Origin: CAZYTO01 sp964650405
Lineage (GTDB): Bacteria; Acidobacteriota; Thermoanaerobaculia; Gp7-AA8
Assembly (NCBI GenBank): GCA_964650405.1
Contig: CAZYTO010000138.1
Location: forward strand, 1-14,744
DNA: 14,744 nucleotides
Reading direction: 5' to 3'
The notes beneath the pieces were generated by a model. The model was not told where the DNA came from. It worked only from the letters and a program-made list of their open reading frames with translations, and did no database searches. This document shows positions 7,751-14,103 of this stretch, in pieces; position 1 is the first letter of the stretch, and each line of letters opens with the position of its first letter. Made by a program: the position numbers and the translations under genes.

Positions 7751-8842
7751 GGTGTGGCCGGGACGCCGTTCAGCCAGACGTTCACGCAGAGCGGCGGCAT
7801 CGGTACGACGACGTTCTCGCTGGCCAGCGGCACGCTGCCGTCGGGCCTGGCGCTCGCCGCCAACGGGACGCTCTCCGGCACGCCAACGGTCGTGGGCACG
7901 TTCCCGATCACGGTGACGGCCACCGACTCCAACGGCTGCACGGGCACGGGAGCGACCTACAACCTCACCATCACCTGCCAGACCATCACGGTCACGGCTC
8001 CCGGCGTGAATACCGGCGTGGCCGGCTCGCCGTTCGGCGTGACCTTCACGCAGAGCGGTGCGATCGGCACGGCCACGTTCTCGCTCTCCGCAGGCTCACT
8101 GCCGTCGGGCCTGGCCCTCACCTCCAATGGCAACCTCTCCGGCACGCCGCTGCAGACCGGGACCTTCCCCATCACCGTCAAGGTCACCGACTCGAACGGC
8201 TGCACGGGCTCGGTGAACTACACCCTGACCATCACCTGCCCGGTCATCACGGTGACGAACCCCGCCGTGAGCAGCGGTGTGGCCGGCGCGCCGTTCAGCC
8301 AGGCGTTCACCGAGAGCGGCGCCCTCGGCACTCCGATCTTCTCCACGGGCAGCACGCTTCCGGCCGGTCTCACGCTAGCCACGAACGGCACGCTCTCCGG
8401 CACGCCGACGCAGACCGGGACGTTCCCCATCGTGGTCACGGTGACGGACGCGAACGGCTGCACCGGGACCGGTGCCACCTATAACCTGACCATCACCTGC
8501 CAGACCATCACGGTCACGGCGCCTTCGATCAACACGGGCACGGCCGGCACGCCGTTCAGCGCGTCATTCACGCAAAGCAGCGCCATCGGAACGGCCACCT
8601 TCACCTTGGCCAGCGGCACGCTGCCGGCGGGAATCACCCTGGCTGCCGACGGAACTCTCAGCGGCTCGCCGCTGCAGGTGGGCAGCTTCCCGATCACCGT
8701 TACCGTCACCGACTCGAACGGCTGCACCGGGACGAACGCGACGTTCCCGCTCCCCATCAACCGGCCGATCACAACCGCTAAGCATCCCGCGGGGACGAGC
8801 GGAACGGTACGCACGGACCACAGCAGTCTGAGAACACGAAAG
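7751..8842 (+). CDS. Giant repeat protein, paralog 2: segment 3 (He_PIG units 3-6)
   Basis: An open stretch with no stop, in a different numerical frame from the segment before the 100-N gap. It holds the rest of unit 3 and units 4-6 of the Ig-like array, with motifs such as FTQSGAIGTATFSL, LPSGLALTSNG and GTFPITVKVTDSNGCTG. From about 8758 onward the translation stops looking like the family (PINRPITTAKHPAG where CQ-x-ITVT-x-PA is expected). The underlying bases remain an imperfect copy of 8959-9044, so the end of this contig is probably erroneous. It is not a free-standing gene: no start codon with a ribosome site, and no natural end. Confidence 0.8.
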
Positions 8843-8852
8843 NNNNNNNNNN
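8843..8852. other. Assembly gap (10 N) with error-rich overlapping contig ends
   Basis: Bases 8651-8842 (left contig end) and 8853-about 9044 (right contig start) are colinear copies at an offset of about 202 bases. The left copy is clean at its start and poor near the gap; the right copy is poor at its start and clean later. Merging them gives one normal He_PIG unit boundary with the expected cysteines. Confidence 0.85.
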
Positions 8853-8928
8853 GGAACCTTCAGGCGCTTGCCCGTGACAGTGGGGAAACTTCCCGTTAAC
8901 CGTAACCATAACCGATTCAAACGGCTGA

Positions 8929-11900
8929 ACCGGGACGAGGCGGACGTACAAGCTCACCATCAACTGCCAGATCATCACCGTGACGCATCCGGCGGTGATG
9001 AGCGGAACGGTCGGCACGGCCTACAGCCAGCAGTACACGCAGAGCGGCGGCATCGGCACGGTGACGTTCACCACGTCGAGCACGCTGCCGGCGGGCATGA
9101 CCCTGGCCGCGGACGGCACGCTGTCCGGCACGCCCACGCAGAGCGGCACCTTCCCGATCACCGTGGTGGCCACCGACTCCAACGGCTGCACGGGATCGGA
9201 CAGCTTCACCCTGATGATCGGCTGCCAGACCATCACCGTCACGAATCCTGCCGGGAGCACGGGAACGGTAGGGACGCCGTTCAGCCAGACGTTCACCCAG
9301 AGCGGCGGCATCGGCGCGGTGACGTTCTCGCTGGCCAGCGGCTCGCTGCCGGCGGGTCTCAGCCTGGCCGCGAATGGCACGCTCGCCGGCACGCCGACGC
9401 AGCCGGGGACGTTCGCTATCACGGTCAAGGTCACCGACGTGAACGGTTGCAGCGGTACCGGACCCACCTACACGCTCGTCATCAGTTGCCAGGTCATCAC
9501 CGTCACCAACCCCGCCACGACGACGGGGACGGTGGGCAGCCCCTTCAGCCAGACCTTCACGCAGACCGGCGGCATCGGCGCGGTCACGTTCACCACGGCG
9601 AGCACGCTGCCGGCCGGCCTCAGTCTGGCCGCGAACGGCACGCTGGCCGGGACTCCGACGCAAACGGGCACCTTCCCCATCGTGGTCACGGTGACCGACG
9701 CCAACGGCTGCACGGGGACGGGCCCGACCTACACGCTCGTCATCGTCTGCCAGACCATCACCGTCACCAACCCGGCCACGACCACGGGAACGGTCGACGC
9801 GGGCTTCAGCCAGACGTTCACTCAGAGCGGCGCCATCGGCTTCGCCAGCTTCTCCATCGCCAGCGGCACGCTGCCGGCCGGTCTCTCGCTCTCGCCCTCC
9901 GGCCTGCTCTCCGGCACGCCGCAGGTTCCGGGCACGTTCCCGATCACGGTCAAAGTGACGGACGCCAACGGCTGCACCAGCACGGGCACGACCTACACGC
10001 TGGTCATCTCCTGCCAGACCATCACGGTTACGAATCCGGCCGCGACCACCGGCACGTACAGCACGGCTCTCAGCGGCGCCTTCACCTTCACGCAGTCGGG
10101 AGTGGGCACGCACACGCCGGCGGTCTTCTCGCTCAACAGCGGCACGCTGCCGTCGGGCGTCACGCTCACGGCCGCCGGTGCGCTGACCGGCACGCCCACG
10201 CAGACGGGCGTCTTCACCATCACGGTCAAGGTCACGGACGCGAACGGCTGCAGCGGCGTGGGAGGCACCTACACGCTCTCCATCGCGCCGAAACTGACGG
10301 CCAAGAGCTACAGCGACGTGGGGAACACGCAGCTCGCCGGCGGTCTCGCCGCTCCGGCCACGCCCACGGTCATCGTCGTGGCCGTGTCGAACGGTGACGC
10401 GTCCGACGCGCCGATCACCTATGCCCTCGTCACGCCGCCGGCGCACGGCACGCTGACCGCGTTCAACGCCAACGGCACCTTCCTCTACACGCCGAACGTC
10501 GGCAACACGGCGTCCGACAGCTTCACCTATAGCGGCACGTCCAACGGCGTGACCGCGACGCAGACGGCCACGATCTCGTTCAGCTCCATGGTCTGGTACG
10601 TGGACAATGCCACCGCCTCCGGAACGAACGACGGCCGCTCCAACACGCCGTTCAAGACCATGACGGCGGTCGGCGGCGCATCGACGAACGTCAATGACTA
10701 CATCTATGTCTCCAAGGGTTCGGGAGCGACGACAGGCAGCTACGCCATGCTGGTGGGGCAGAAGCTCATCGGCGCGGGCGCGACGCTCAACGTCCTGGGC
10801 ATCCTGAACGTGCCGGGAGCGGCGGCCAACACGCCCACCCTCAGCGGTACGCTCACCCTGGCCAGCAGCGTTACCGTGAACGGCATCGACATGAGCACCG
10901 GGGCGTCGGCCGCCGTCACCGGCACCACGGTCACCAGCATCAGCGTAACCGTCCGGAACGTGACCACGACCACCGGCACGGCAGTCACCATCGCCGGCGG
11001 CGGCAGCAGCGGTTCGCTGACGTTCACCCAGATCAACGCCGGTACGTCCGTCAGCGGCCCGGCCAACGCGGTCTCGGTGACCAACTTCGGAGGCTCCTTG
11101 AGTGTCGTGGGCGACGGCAGCAACGCCGCCAACGGCTCCGGCGGCACGATCCAGAAGACGACGGGCAATGCCGTCAGCCTGAGCAACATCACCGGGACGG
11201 GGGTCAGCCTCTCCTCGATGATCATCAAGAACAGCACCCACGACGGCATCCATGGAACAGGCGTGAACAACTTCGCCCTGCTCGGCTGCCAGGTGCTGAA
11301 CAACGGCACGACCACGGTCGACAACGGCGTCCACCTCTTCGACACCAGCGGCGCCGTGACCTTCACCGGCGACACCGTCAGCGGCTCGTTCGAGAACAAC
11401 GTGTGGCTCGATGCGACCACCACCTCCACGGCGGTGATCACGACCCTCACCCTGACGAATGGAACGTACAGCAATAGCGTAAACGACGACGGCTTCCTCG
11501 TTTCCCTGAAGAACACGGCCTCAGTCAAGACGGCGACCATCACGGGCGCAACGTTCTCCGGCAACTTCGCGAAGGGACTCCAGCTCCAGCAGAACGACGG
11601 CGCCATTCTCGGCGACGGCGTGGGAGCACCGGCCACCGGAACGATCACGGTCAGCGGATGCACCTTCACGAACAACGACATCGGGGCCAGCTTCGAGGGC
11701 GGCGGCGGGACCGGCGGTACGGGAAGCGTCTACTTCCGATTTGTGAACAACACCAGCATCCTCGGCAGCCAGAGCCATGCGGTCAACTTCGCAAATGGCG
11801 CCGACAGTGCCGGTGGAACGTACAAAGCCTTCGTCTCCGGCAACGTAGTCGGAAATGCAGGCGTGGCGAATTCCGGCTCGGCGTTCGGCGACGGCATGCG

Positions 11901-12402
11901 AGTCTTCCTCCAGGGGCAGCAGACCGCTACGGTGACAATCACCAACAACACGATCCGGCAGGTCCCCTTCGGCCGCGGCATCGATGTCACGGAGCTCGGG
12001 CGCCCCGGTCCGGCCCATGGCCAGACCCACCTCGATGTCAAGATCACCGGCAATGACGTCAACCCGCAAGACACGAGCGGCTTCCCTGTGTATGCGATCT
12101 ATGTCGGAGCGGACGCGCAGGGTACCGGGACCTCCGGCTCCAACGTCAACGCCGAAATTCATGGCAACACCGTTCCGTCAGTGGCGGATGCCTGCGATAC
12201 CGTTTGCGGTCCAGGCACAGGGATGATCTTCTACGAGCTGGTTGCCGGTGCCTCCGGCACGCAGATCGGTACCTTGTTCAACGCGTTCGGCGGTGCGACC
12301 GTGAATGCGGAGATCGCCAACAACAACACCGGTACGGCAGGCAAGACCGTCACCCAGGGCGGGGTCACCTTGACCGCCGTCCCCCCGAACACCGTGAACT
12401 AG
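8929..12402 (+). CDS. Giant repeat protein, paralog 2: segment 4 (He_PIG units 7-11, cadherin-like module, C-terminal beta-helix)
   Basis: The right-hand contig is open to TAG 12400-12402. The ATG at 8980 lies in the middle of an Ig-like unit with no ribosome site, so it is not a start. The TGA at 8926 replaces the conserved cysteine of a DSNGC motif inside the bad contig end. Order: units 7-11 (to about 10290); a cadherin-like/VCBS-type module (APITYALVTPPAHGTL, NGTFLYTPNVGNTASDSFTY; 10291-10580); then WYVDNATASGTNDGRSNTPF (from 10591), opening a parallel beta-helix with GTIQKTTGNAVSLS near 11145. The last ~300 residues (GMRVFLQGQQTATVTI, GRGIDVTELGRPG, YAIYVGADAQGTGTSG, AEIHGNTVP, CDTVC) match paralog 1. 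Likely an exported adhesin or surface protein. No anchor domain is seen, so its route across an outer membrane is open. Confidence 0.87.
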   Translation, partial: TGTRRTYKLTINCQIITVTHPAVMSGTVGTAYSQQYTQSGGIGTVTFTTSSTLPAGMTLAADGTLSGTPTQSGTFPITVVATDSNGCTGSDSFTLMIGCQTITVTNPAGSTGTVGTPFSQTFTQSGGIGAVTFSLASGSLPAGLSLAANGTLAGTPTQPGTFAITVKVTDVNGCSGTGPTYTLVISCQVITVTNPATTTGTVGSPFSQTFTQTGGIGAVTFTTASTLPAGLSLAANGTLAGTPTQTGTFPIVVTVTDANGCTGTGPTYTLVIVCQTITVTNPATTTGTVDAGFSQTFTQSGAIGFASFSIASGTLPAGLSLSPSGLLSGTPQVPGTFPITVKVTDANGCTSTGTTYTLVISCQTITVTNPAATTGTYSTALSGAFTFTQSGVGTHTPAVFSLNSGTLPSGVTLTAAGALTGTPTQTGVFTITVKVTDANGCSGVGGTYTLSIAPKLTAKSYSDVGNTQLAGGLAAPATPTVIVVAVSNGDASDAPITYALVTPPAHGTLTAFNANGTFLYTPNVGNTASDSFTYSGTSNGVTATQTATISFSSMVWYVDNATASGTNDGRSNTPFKTMTAVGGASTNVNDYIYVSKGSGATTGSYAMLVGQKLIGAGATLNVLGILNVPGAAANTPTLSGTLTLASSVTVNGIDMSTGASAAVTGTTVTSISVTVRNVTTTTGTAVTIAGGGSSGSLTFTQINAGTSVSGPANAVSVTNFGGSLSVVGDGSNAANGSGGTIQKTTGNAVSLSNITGTGVSLSSMIIKNSTHDGIHGTGVNNFALLGCQVLNNGTTTVDNGVHLFDTSGAVTFTGDTVSGSFENNVWLDATTTSTAVITTLTLTNGTYSNSVNDDGFLVSLKNTASVKTATITGATFSGNFAKGLQLQQNDGAILGDGVGAPATGTITVSGCTFTNNDIGASFEGGGGTGGTGSVYFRFVNNTSILGSQSHAVNFANGADSAGGTYKAFVSGNVVGNAGVANSGSAFGDGMRVFLQGQQTATVTITNNTIRQVPFGRGIDVTELGRPGPAHGQTHLDVKITGNDVNPQDTSGFPVYAIYVGADAQGTGTSGSNVNAEIHGNTVPSVADACDTVCGPGTGMIFYELVAGASGTQIGTLFNAFGGATVNAEIANNNTGTAGKTVTQGGVTLTAVPPNTVN

Positions 12403-12420
12403 ACTGAACTCGATCGGTCC

Positions 12421-12456
12421 GGCCCGGGAGCGCAGACGCGCTCCCGGGCCTCGTTT
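12421..12456 (+). terminator. Strong rho-independent terminator after giant paralog 2
   Basis: A perfect 13-bp stem, ggcccgggagcgc (12421-12433) with gcgctcccgggcc (12438-12450), AGAC loop, followed by tcgttt. It is 18 bases past the stop codon. Confidence 0.9.
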
Positions 12457-12531
12457 ACGGGACGGTCGATTTCGACTGCCATGGGTATGACATGATCCGT
12501 GGCGAACGTTCGATTGCTTTCCGAGAGTGCC

Positions 12532-13023
12532 ATGCCTCATGAACTGATCGTCCTGCGCCCGCAGACGGACGCCGACCGCGAGTTTCTCTGCGCCCTCTAC
12601 GGCAGCACGCGGGAGGAAGAGCTGAAGCAGACCGACTGGAGCGACGAGGTCAAGCGGCTCTTCTGCCAGGCTCAGTTCGACGCGCAGTGCAACCACTACG
12701 CGCAGTACTACCCGGAGGCCTCCTTCGACGTCATCGAGCGCAACGGCGAGCGGGTGGGGCGGCTCTACGTCTACCGCGAGAATGCCGAGGATGTGAGAAT
12801 CGTCGACATCACCCTCGCGCCGGGGGCACGGGGGAGCGGGCTGGGCACGCAGCTCCTCCTGGACATCATGCGGGAGGCAGAGCGCGCCGGGAAATCGGTG
12901 AGCATTCACGTCGAGCGCTTCAACCCCGCCCTCCGCCTCTACCAGCGGCTCGGCTTCGAGCACGTCGACGAGCACGGCGTCTACTTCCTCATGCGCTGGA
13001 AGCCGGCCGGCAAGCGCGCCTAG
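12532..13023 (+). CDS. GNAT-family N-acetyltransferase
   Basis: A 163-residue acetyl-CoA-dependent N-acetyltransferase. VDITLAPGARGSGLGTQLLL (residues 91-110) is the GNAT motif A strand and acetyl-CoA pyrophosphate loop (R100-G-S-G-L-G). NPALRLYQRLGF (131-142) is motif B, ending in the typical GF turn. The N-terminal part (LRPQTDADREFLCALYGSTR, 8-27) is the usual first strand and helix. ATG 12532 is chosen because LRP then falls where the family normally begins; GTG 12499 would add 11 residues without similarity. A weak GAGAG lies about 6 bases upstream. The substrate is not visible. Similar GNATs are, to my recollection, frequent neighbours of collar-gene triplets, which suggests modification of a product of this locus (inference). 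Confidence 0.88.
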   Translation: MPHELIVLRPQTDADREFLCALYGSTREEELKQTDWSDEVKRLFCQAQFDAQCNHYAQYYPEASFDVIERNGERVGRLYVYRENAEDVRIVDITLAPGARGSGLGTQLLLDIMREAERAGKSVSIHVERFNPALRLYQRLGFEHVDEHGVYFLMRWKPAGKRA

Positions 13024-13035
13024 CTTCGGATACCC

Positions 13036-13054
13036 GTTCAGCGTTTAGCTGAAC
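13036..13054. terminator. Small inverted repeat between convergent genes
   Basis: gttcagc (13036-13042) and gctgaac (13048-13054) pair perfectly around GTTTA. It lies at the junction of the convergent GNAT and DUF6916-like genes and overlaps the latter's stop. It could be a weak bidirectional terminator; there is no clear T tract. Confidence 0.35.
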
Positions 13055-13383
13055 ACGGCTTGGTAGTGGTAACCGTCCGTCTCGAGGCTGATCGGGACGA
13101 TGAAGATGTCGAGAGGCTCGGCGAACGAGGGCTCGGTCATGCGGTAGACCCGCTGGGGCAGCTTGACGTTGCGAGGGCCGCGGAAGAGGACGGTGAATGG
13201 ACTCTGCCGGACGGGCATGTTCTCAGCCCGCACCGGCTCACCGCTCGTCGATTTCCGGCGCGGCGGCGGCAGTTCCGTCACTTCCTCGACGGTCAGCTCG
13301 ACGGATCCGTCGCTGAATTCGATGCGGAACTCCTTGCCGACGAGCGGCGCGAACAATTCGTAGCGGAACGGGTCTTCGGACAT
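13045..13383 (-). CDS. Small DUF6916-like protein
   Basis: A 112-residue protein. The pattern FAPLVGKEFRI (residues 11-21), an acidic beta strand pair (DGSVELTVEEV, 25-35), SPFTVLFRGP (61-70), LPQRVYRM (75-82) and LDIFIVPI (91-98) ending YQAVFS matches what I remember of the DUF6916 family of small all-beta proteins. No catalytic residue, signal peptide or membrane segment is apparent. A basic insert (PPRRKSTSGEP, 40-50) may be a flexible loop. The ATG at 13383 is the only sensible start; GAAGG touches it and a better GAGGGAG lies about 12 bases upstream. It is convergent with the GNAT gene and divergent from the toxin-antitoxin pair. I associate the family with collar-protein loci, so it may be an accessory or assembly factor; that is inference. 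Confidence 0.72.
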   Translation of the reverse strand: MSEDPFRYELFAPLVGKEFRIEFSDGSVELTVEEVTELPPPRRKSTSGEPVRAENMPVRQSPFTVLFRGPRNVKLPQRVYRMTEPSFAEPLDIFIVPISLETDGYHYQAVFS

Positions 13384-13417
13384 CCTTCAGGGTCTCCCTC
13401 GGCGATTTTGCAGCAGA

Positions 13418-13433
13418 CGTGTTTTAGCACACG
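13418..13433. promoter_or_regulatory. Palindrome in the divergent intergenic region
   Basis: cgtgt (13418-13422) and acacg (13429-13433) are inverted arms around 6 bases. It lies between the start of the DUF6916-like gene and the -35 box of the toxin-antitoxin operon. It could be an operator for antitoxin autoregulation. The evidence is only the symmetry and the position. Confidence 0.3.
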
Positions 13434-13443
13434 GGGCGGTTGG

Positions 13444-13472
13444 TTGACCGGCATTCATACGGCGGTTAGTAT
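13444..13472 (+). promoter_or_regulatory. Sigma-70-type promoter of the vapBC-like operon
   Basis: TTGACC (13444-13449) and TAGTAT (13467-13472) are exactly 17 bases apart, each with one mismatch to the E. coli consensus. The ATG at 13480 begins 7 bases after the -10 box, where transcription itself would start, so the message may be leaderless. Confidence 0.65.
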
Positions 13473-13479
13473 CTCAATC

Positions 13480-13686
13480 ATGTCAACACGTCGCGTGACC
13501 GCCAACCTGCCGAGCGATCTTCTCGATGCCGCCATGGAAGTCACCGGGAAAGGAATCACCGAGACGATCGTCGAGGGGCTCTCCCAGGTTCAGCGGCGGC
13601 GCTTCTACGAGCGCGCCATGGCCCTTCGCGGGAAGGTCAAGCTGGAGATCGATCTGGAGGAGACGCGTGGCCGGCGTCGTCATTGA
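13480..13686 (+). CDS. vapB: VapB-like antitoxin (probable ribbon-helix-helix)
   Basis: A 68-residue antitoxin. RRVTANLPSDLLDAAMEVTG (residues 4-23) looks like the strand and first helix of a ribbon-helix-helix DNA-binding domain, with ITETIVEGLSQVQRR (26-40) as the second helix. The tail (KVKLEIDLEETRGRRR, 52-67) is of the kind that wraps the toxin's active site. ATG 13480 is chosen because it directly follows a good promoter and the N-terminus fits the family; the longer open frame back to 13060 runs antisense through the DUF6916-like gene. No Shine-Dalgarno sequence precedes it. It overlaps the toxin gene by 20 bases, the usual coupling for such pairs. It should neutralise the toxin and repress its own promoter. 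Confidence is high for antitoxin, lower for subtype. Confidence 0.82.
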   Translation: MSTRRVTANLPSDLLDAAMEVTGKGITETIVEGLSQVQRRRFYERAMALRGKVKLEIDLEETRGRRRH

Positions 13687-14047
13687 CACCTCTGTCTGGA
13701 TCGCTTTCCTGGGCGGTGCCAGCGCTCCATCCGTGGAACAAGCCCTGGCAAACGGCGCGGCCATTCTTTCACCGATCGTGGTATCGGAGCTGATCAGCGG
13801 GGCGTCGACTCCTGCGCAGCGCCAGGCAGTTGGCGAACTACTGCAGGATGCGCCGCTTCATGACACGCCGCTCGAACACTGGATTCGCGTTGGAGACCTG
13901 CGCCGTTCCTTATTTCGCAAGGGCGTTTCCCTGACCGTACCCGACGCTCATGTGGCCCAGTGCGCACTCGATCTTGATGGAGTTCTTCTGACGCTCGATA
14001 CTGTTTTCGCCCTGGCCGCAAAACATGTCCCGCTGCGTCTGGGATGA
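13667..14047 (+). CDS. vapC: VapC-like PIN-domain toxin
   Basis: A 126-residue PIN-domain ribonuclease of the VapC type; family members cleave RNA, often tRNA or rRNA, using Mg2+. The acidic active-site residues are where expected: D7 in VVIDTSVWI, E41 in SPIVVSELISG, D93 in VPDAHVAQCA and D111 in LLTLDTVF. Length is normal for the family, and no residue is missing, so it appears intact. Start GTG 13667 is set by GGAGGAG (13656-13662) four bases upstream and by the family N-terminus; the frame continues upstream only as overlap with the antitoxin gene. Translation is coupled to the antitoxin by the 20-base overlap. A chromosomal role (persistence, phage defence or a selfish element) cannot be told from here. 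Confidence 0.9.
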   Translation: MAGVVIDTSVWIAFLGGASAPSVEQALANGAAILSPIVVSELISGASTPAQRQAVGELLQDAPLHDTPLEHWIRVGDLRRSLFRKGVSLTVPDAHVAQCALDLDGVLLTLDTVFALAAKHVPLRLG

Positions 14048-14103
14048 CATCGACCCGCCGCGCTGGACAGGGGCCCCTCCTTTCTCAACAATAGCCTTCG
14101 CCC

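Larger units (their letters stand above)
7029..10290 (+). repeat. Tandem He_PIG-type Ig-like repeat array, at least 11 units of about 258-264 bp
   Basis: Each unit of about 86-88 residues reads C-Q-x-ITVTNPAxxxG, xPFSQTFTQSGGIGxxTF, LPAGLxLAxNGTLSGTPTQ, GTFPITVxVTDxNGC and ends YTLTI. Counting the gap at 7650-7749 as lying within one unit gives 11 units. Linker cysteine codons in the later units start at 9223, 9487, 9748 and 10012, a pitch of 261-264 bases. Units are diverged but share identical short nucleotide blocks, as expected of a recombining array. The true copy number is uncertain because two gaps fall inside the array. Confidence 0.88.
5485..12402 (+). other. Composite gene model: one giant secreted protein of roughly 2,200 residues
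   Basis: Inference joining the four coding segments above. There is one signal peptide at the left end, one natural stop at the right end, no internal ribosome site or terminator, and continuous domain logic across all three gaps. The frame changes occur exactly at the N runs, whose lengths are placeholders. The exact length cannot be given because the gaps hide overlaps or missing repeat units. It is a separate transcription unit, with its own promoter at 5351-5379 and terminator at 12421-12450. Confidence 0.85.

Noticed and set aside
7029..10290. CRISPR array or DNA satellite
   Set aside because: The repeats are about 260 bp, diverged, in frame and translate to Ig-like domains; there are no short identical repeats with unique spacers.
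8917..11334. Long antisense open frame (805 codons) opposite the giant gene
   Set aside because: It is an Arg/Gly/Ala-rich translation of a GC-rich repeat array read backwards, with no recognisable motif; the plus strand encodes clear Ig-like and beta-helix repeats. The same holds for the other long antisense frames across 290-2618 and 5421-8900.
8980..12402. Independent gene starting at ATG 8980
   Set aside because: The ATG is the Met of VMSGTVG in the middle of an Ig-like unit, with no ribosome site or signal peptide; upstream residues in frame continue the family.
12462..12491. Promoter for the GNAT gene (TATGAC at 12486-12491)
   Set aside because: No convincing -35 box at 16-18 bases upstream, so I do not annotate it, although some promoter must follow the strong terminator.
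13060..13479. Extended antitoxin frame from 13060
   Set aside because: It runs antisense through the DUF6916-like gene. The promoter and the family N-terminus place the start at 13480.
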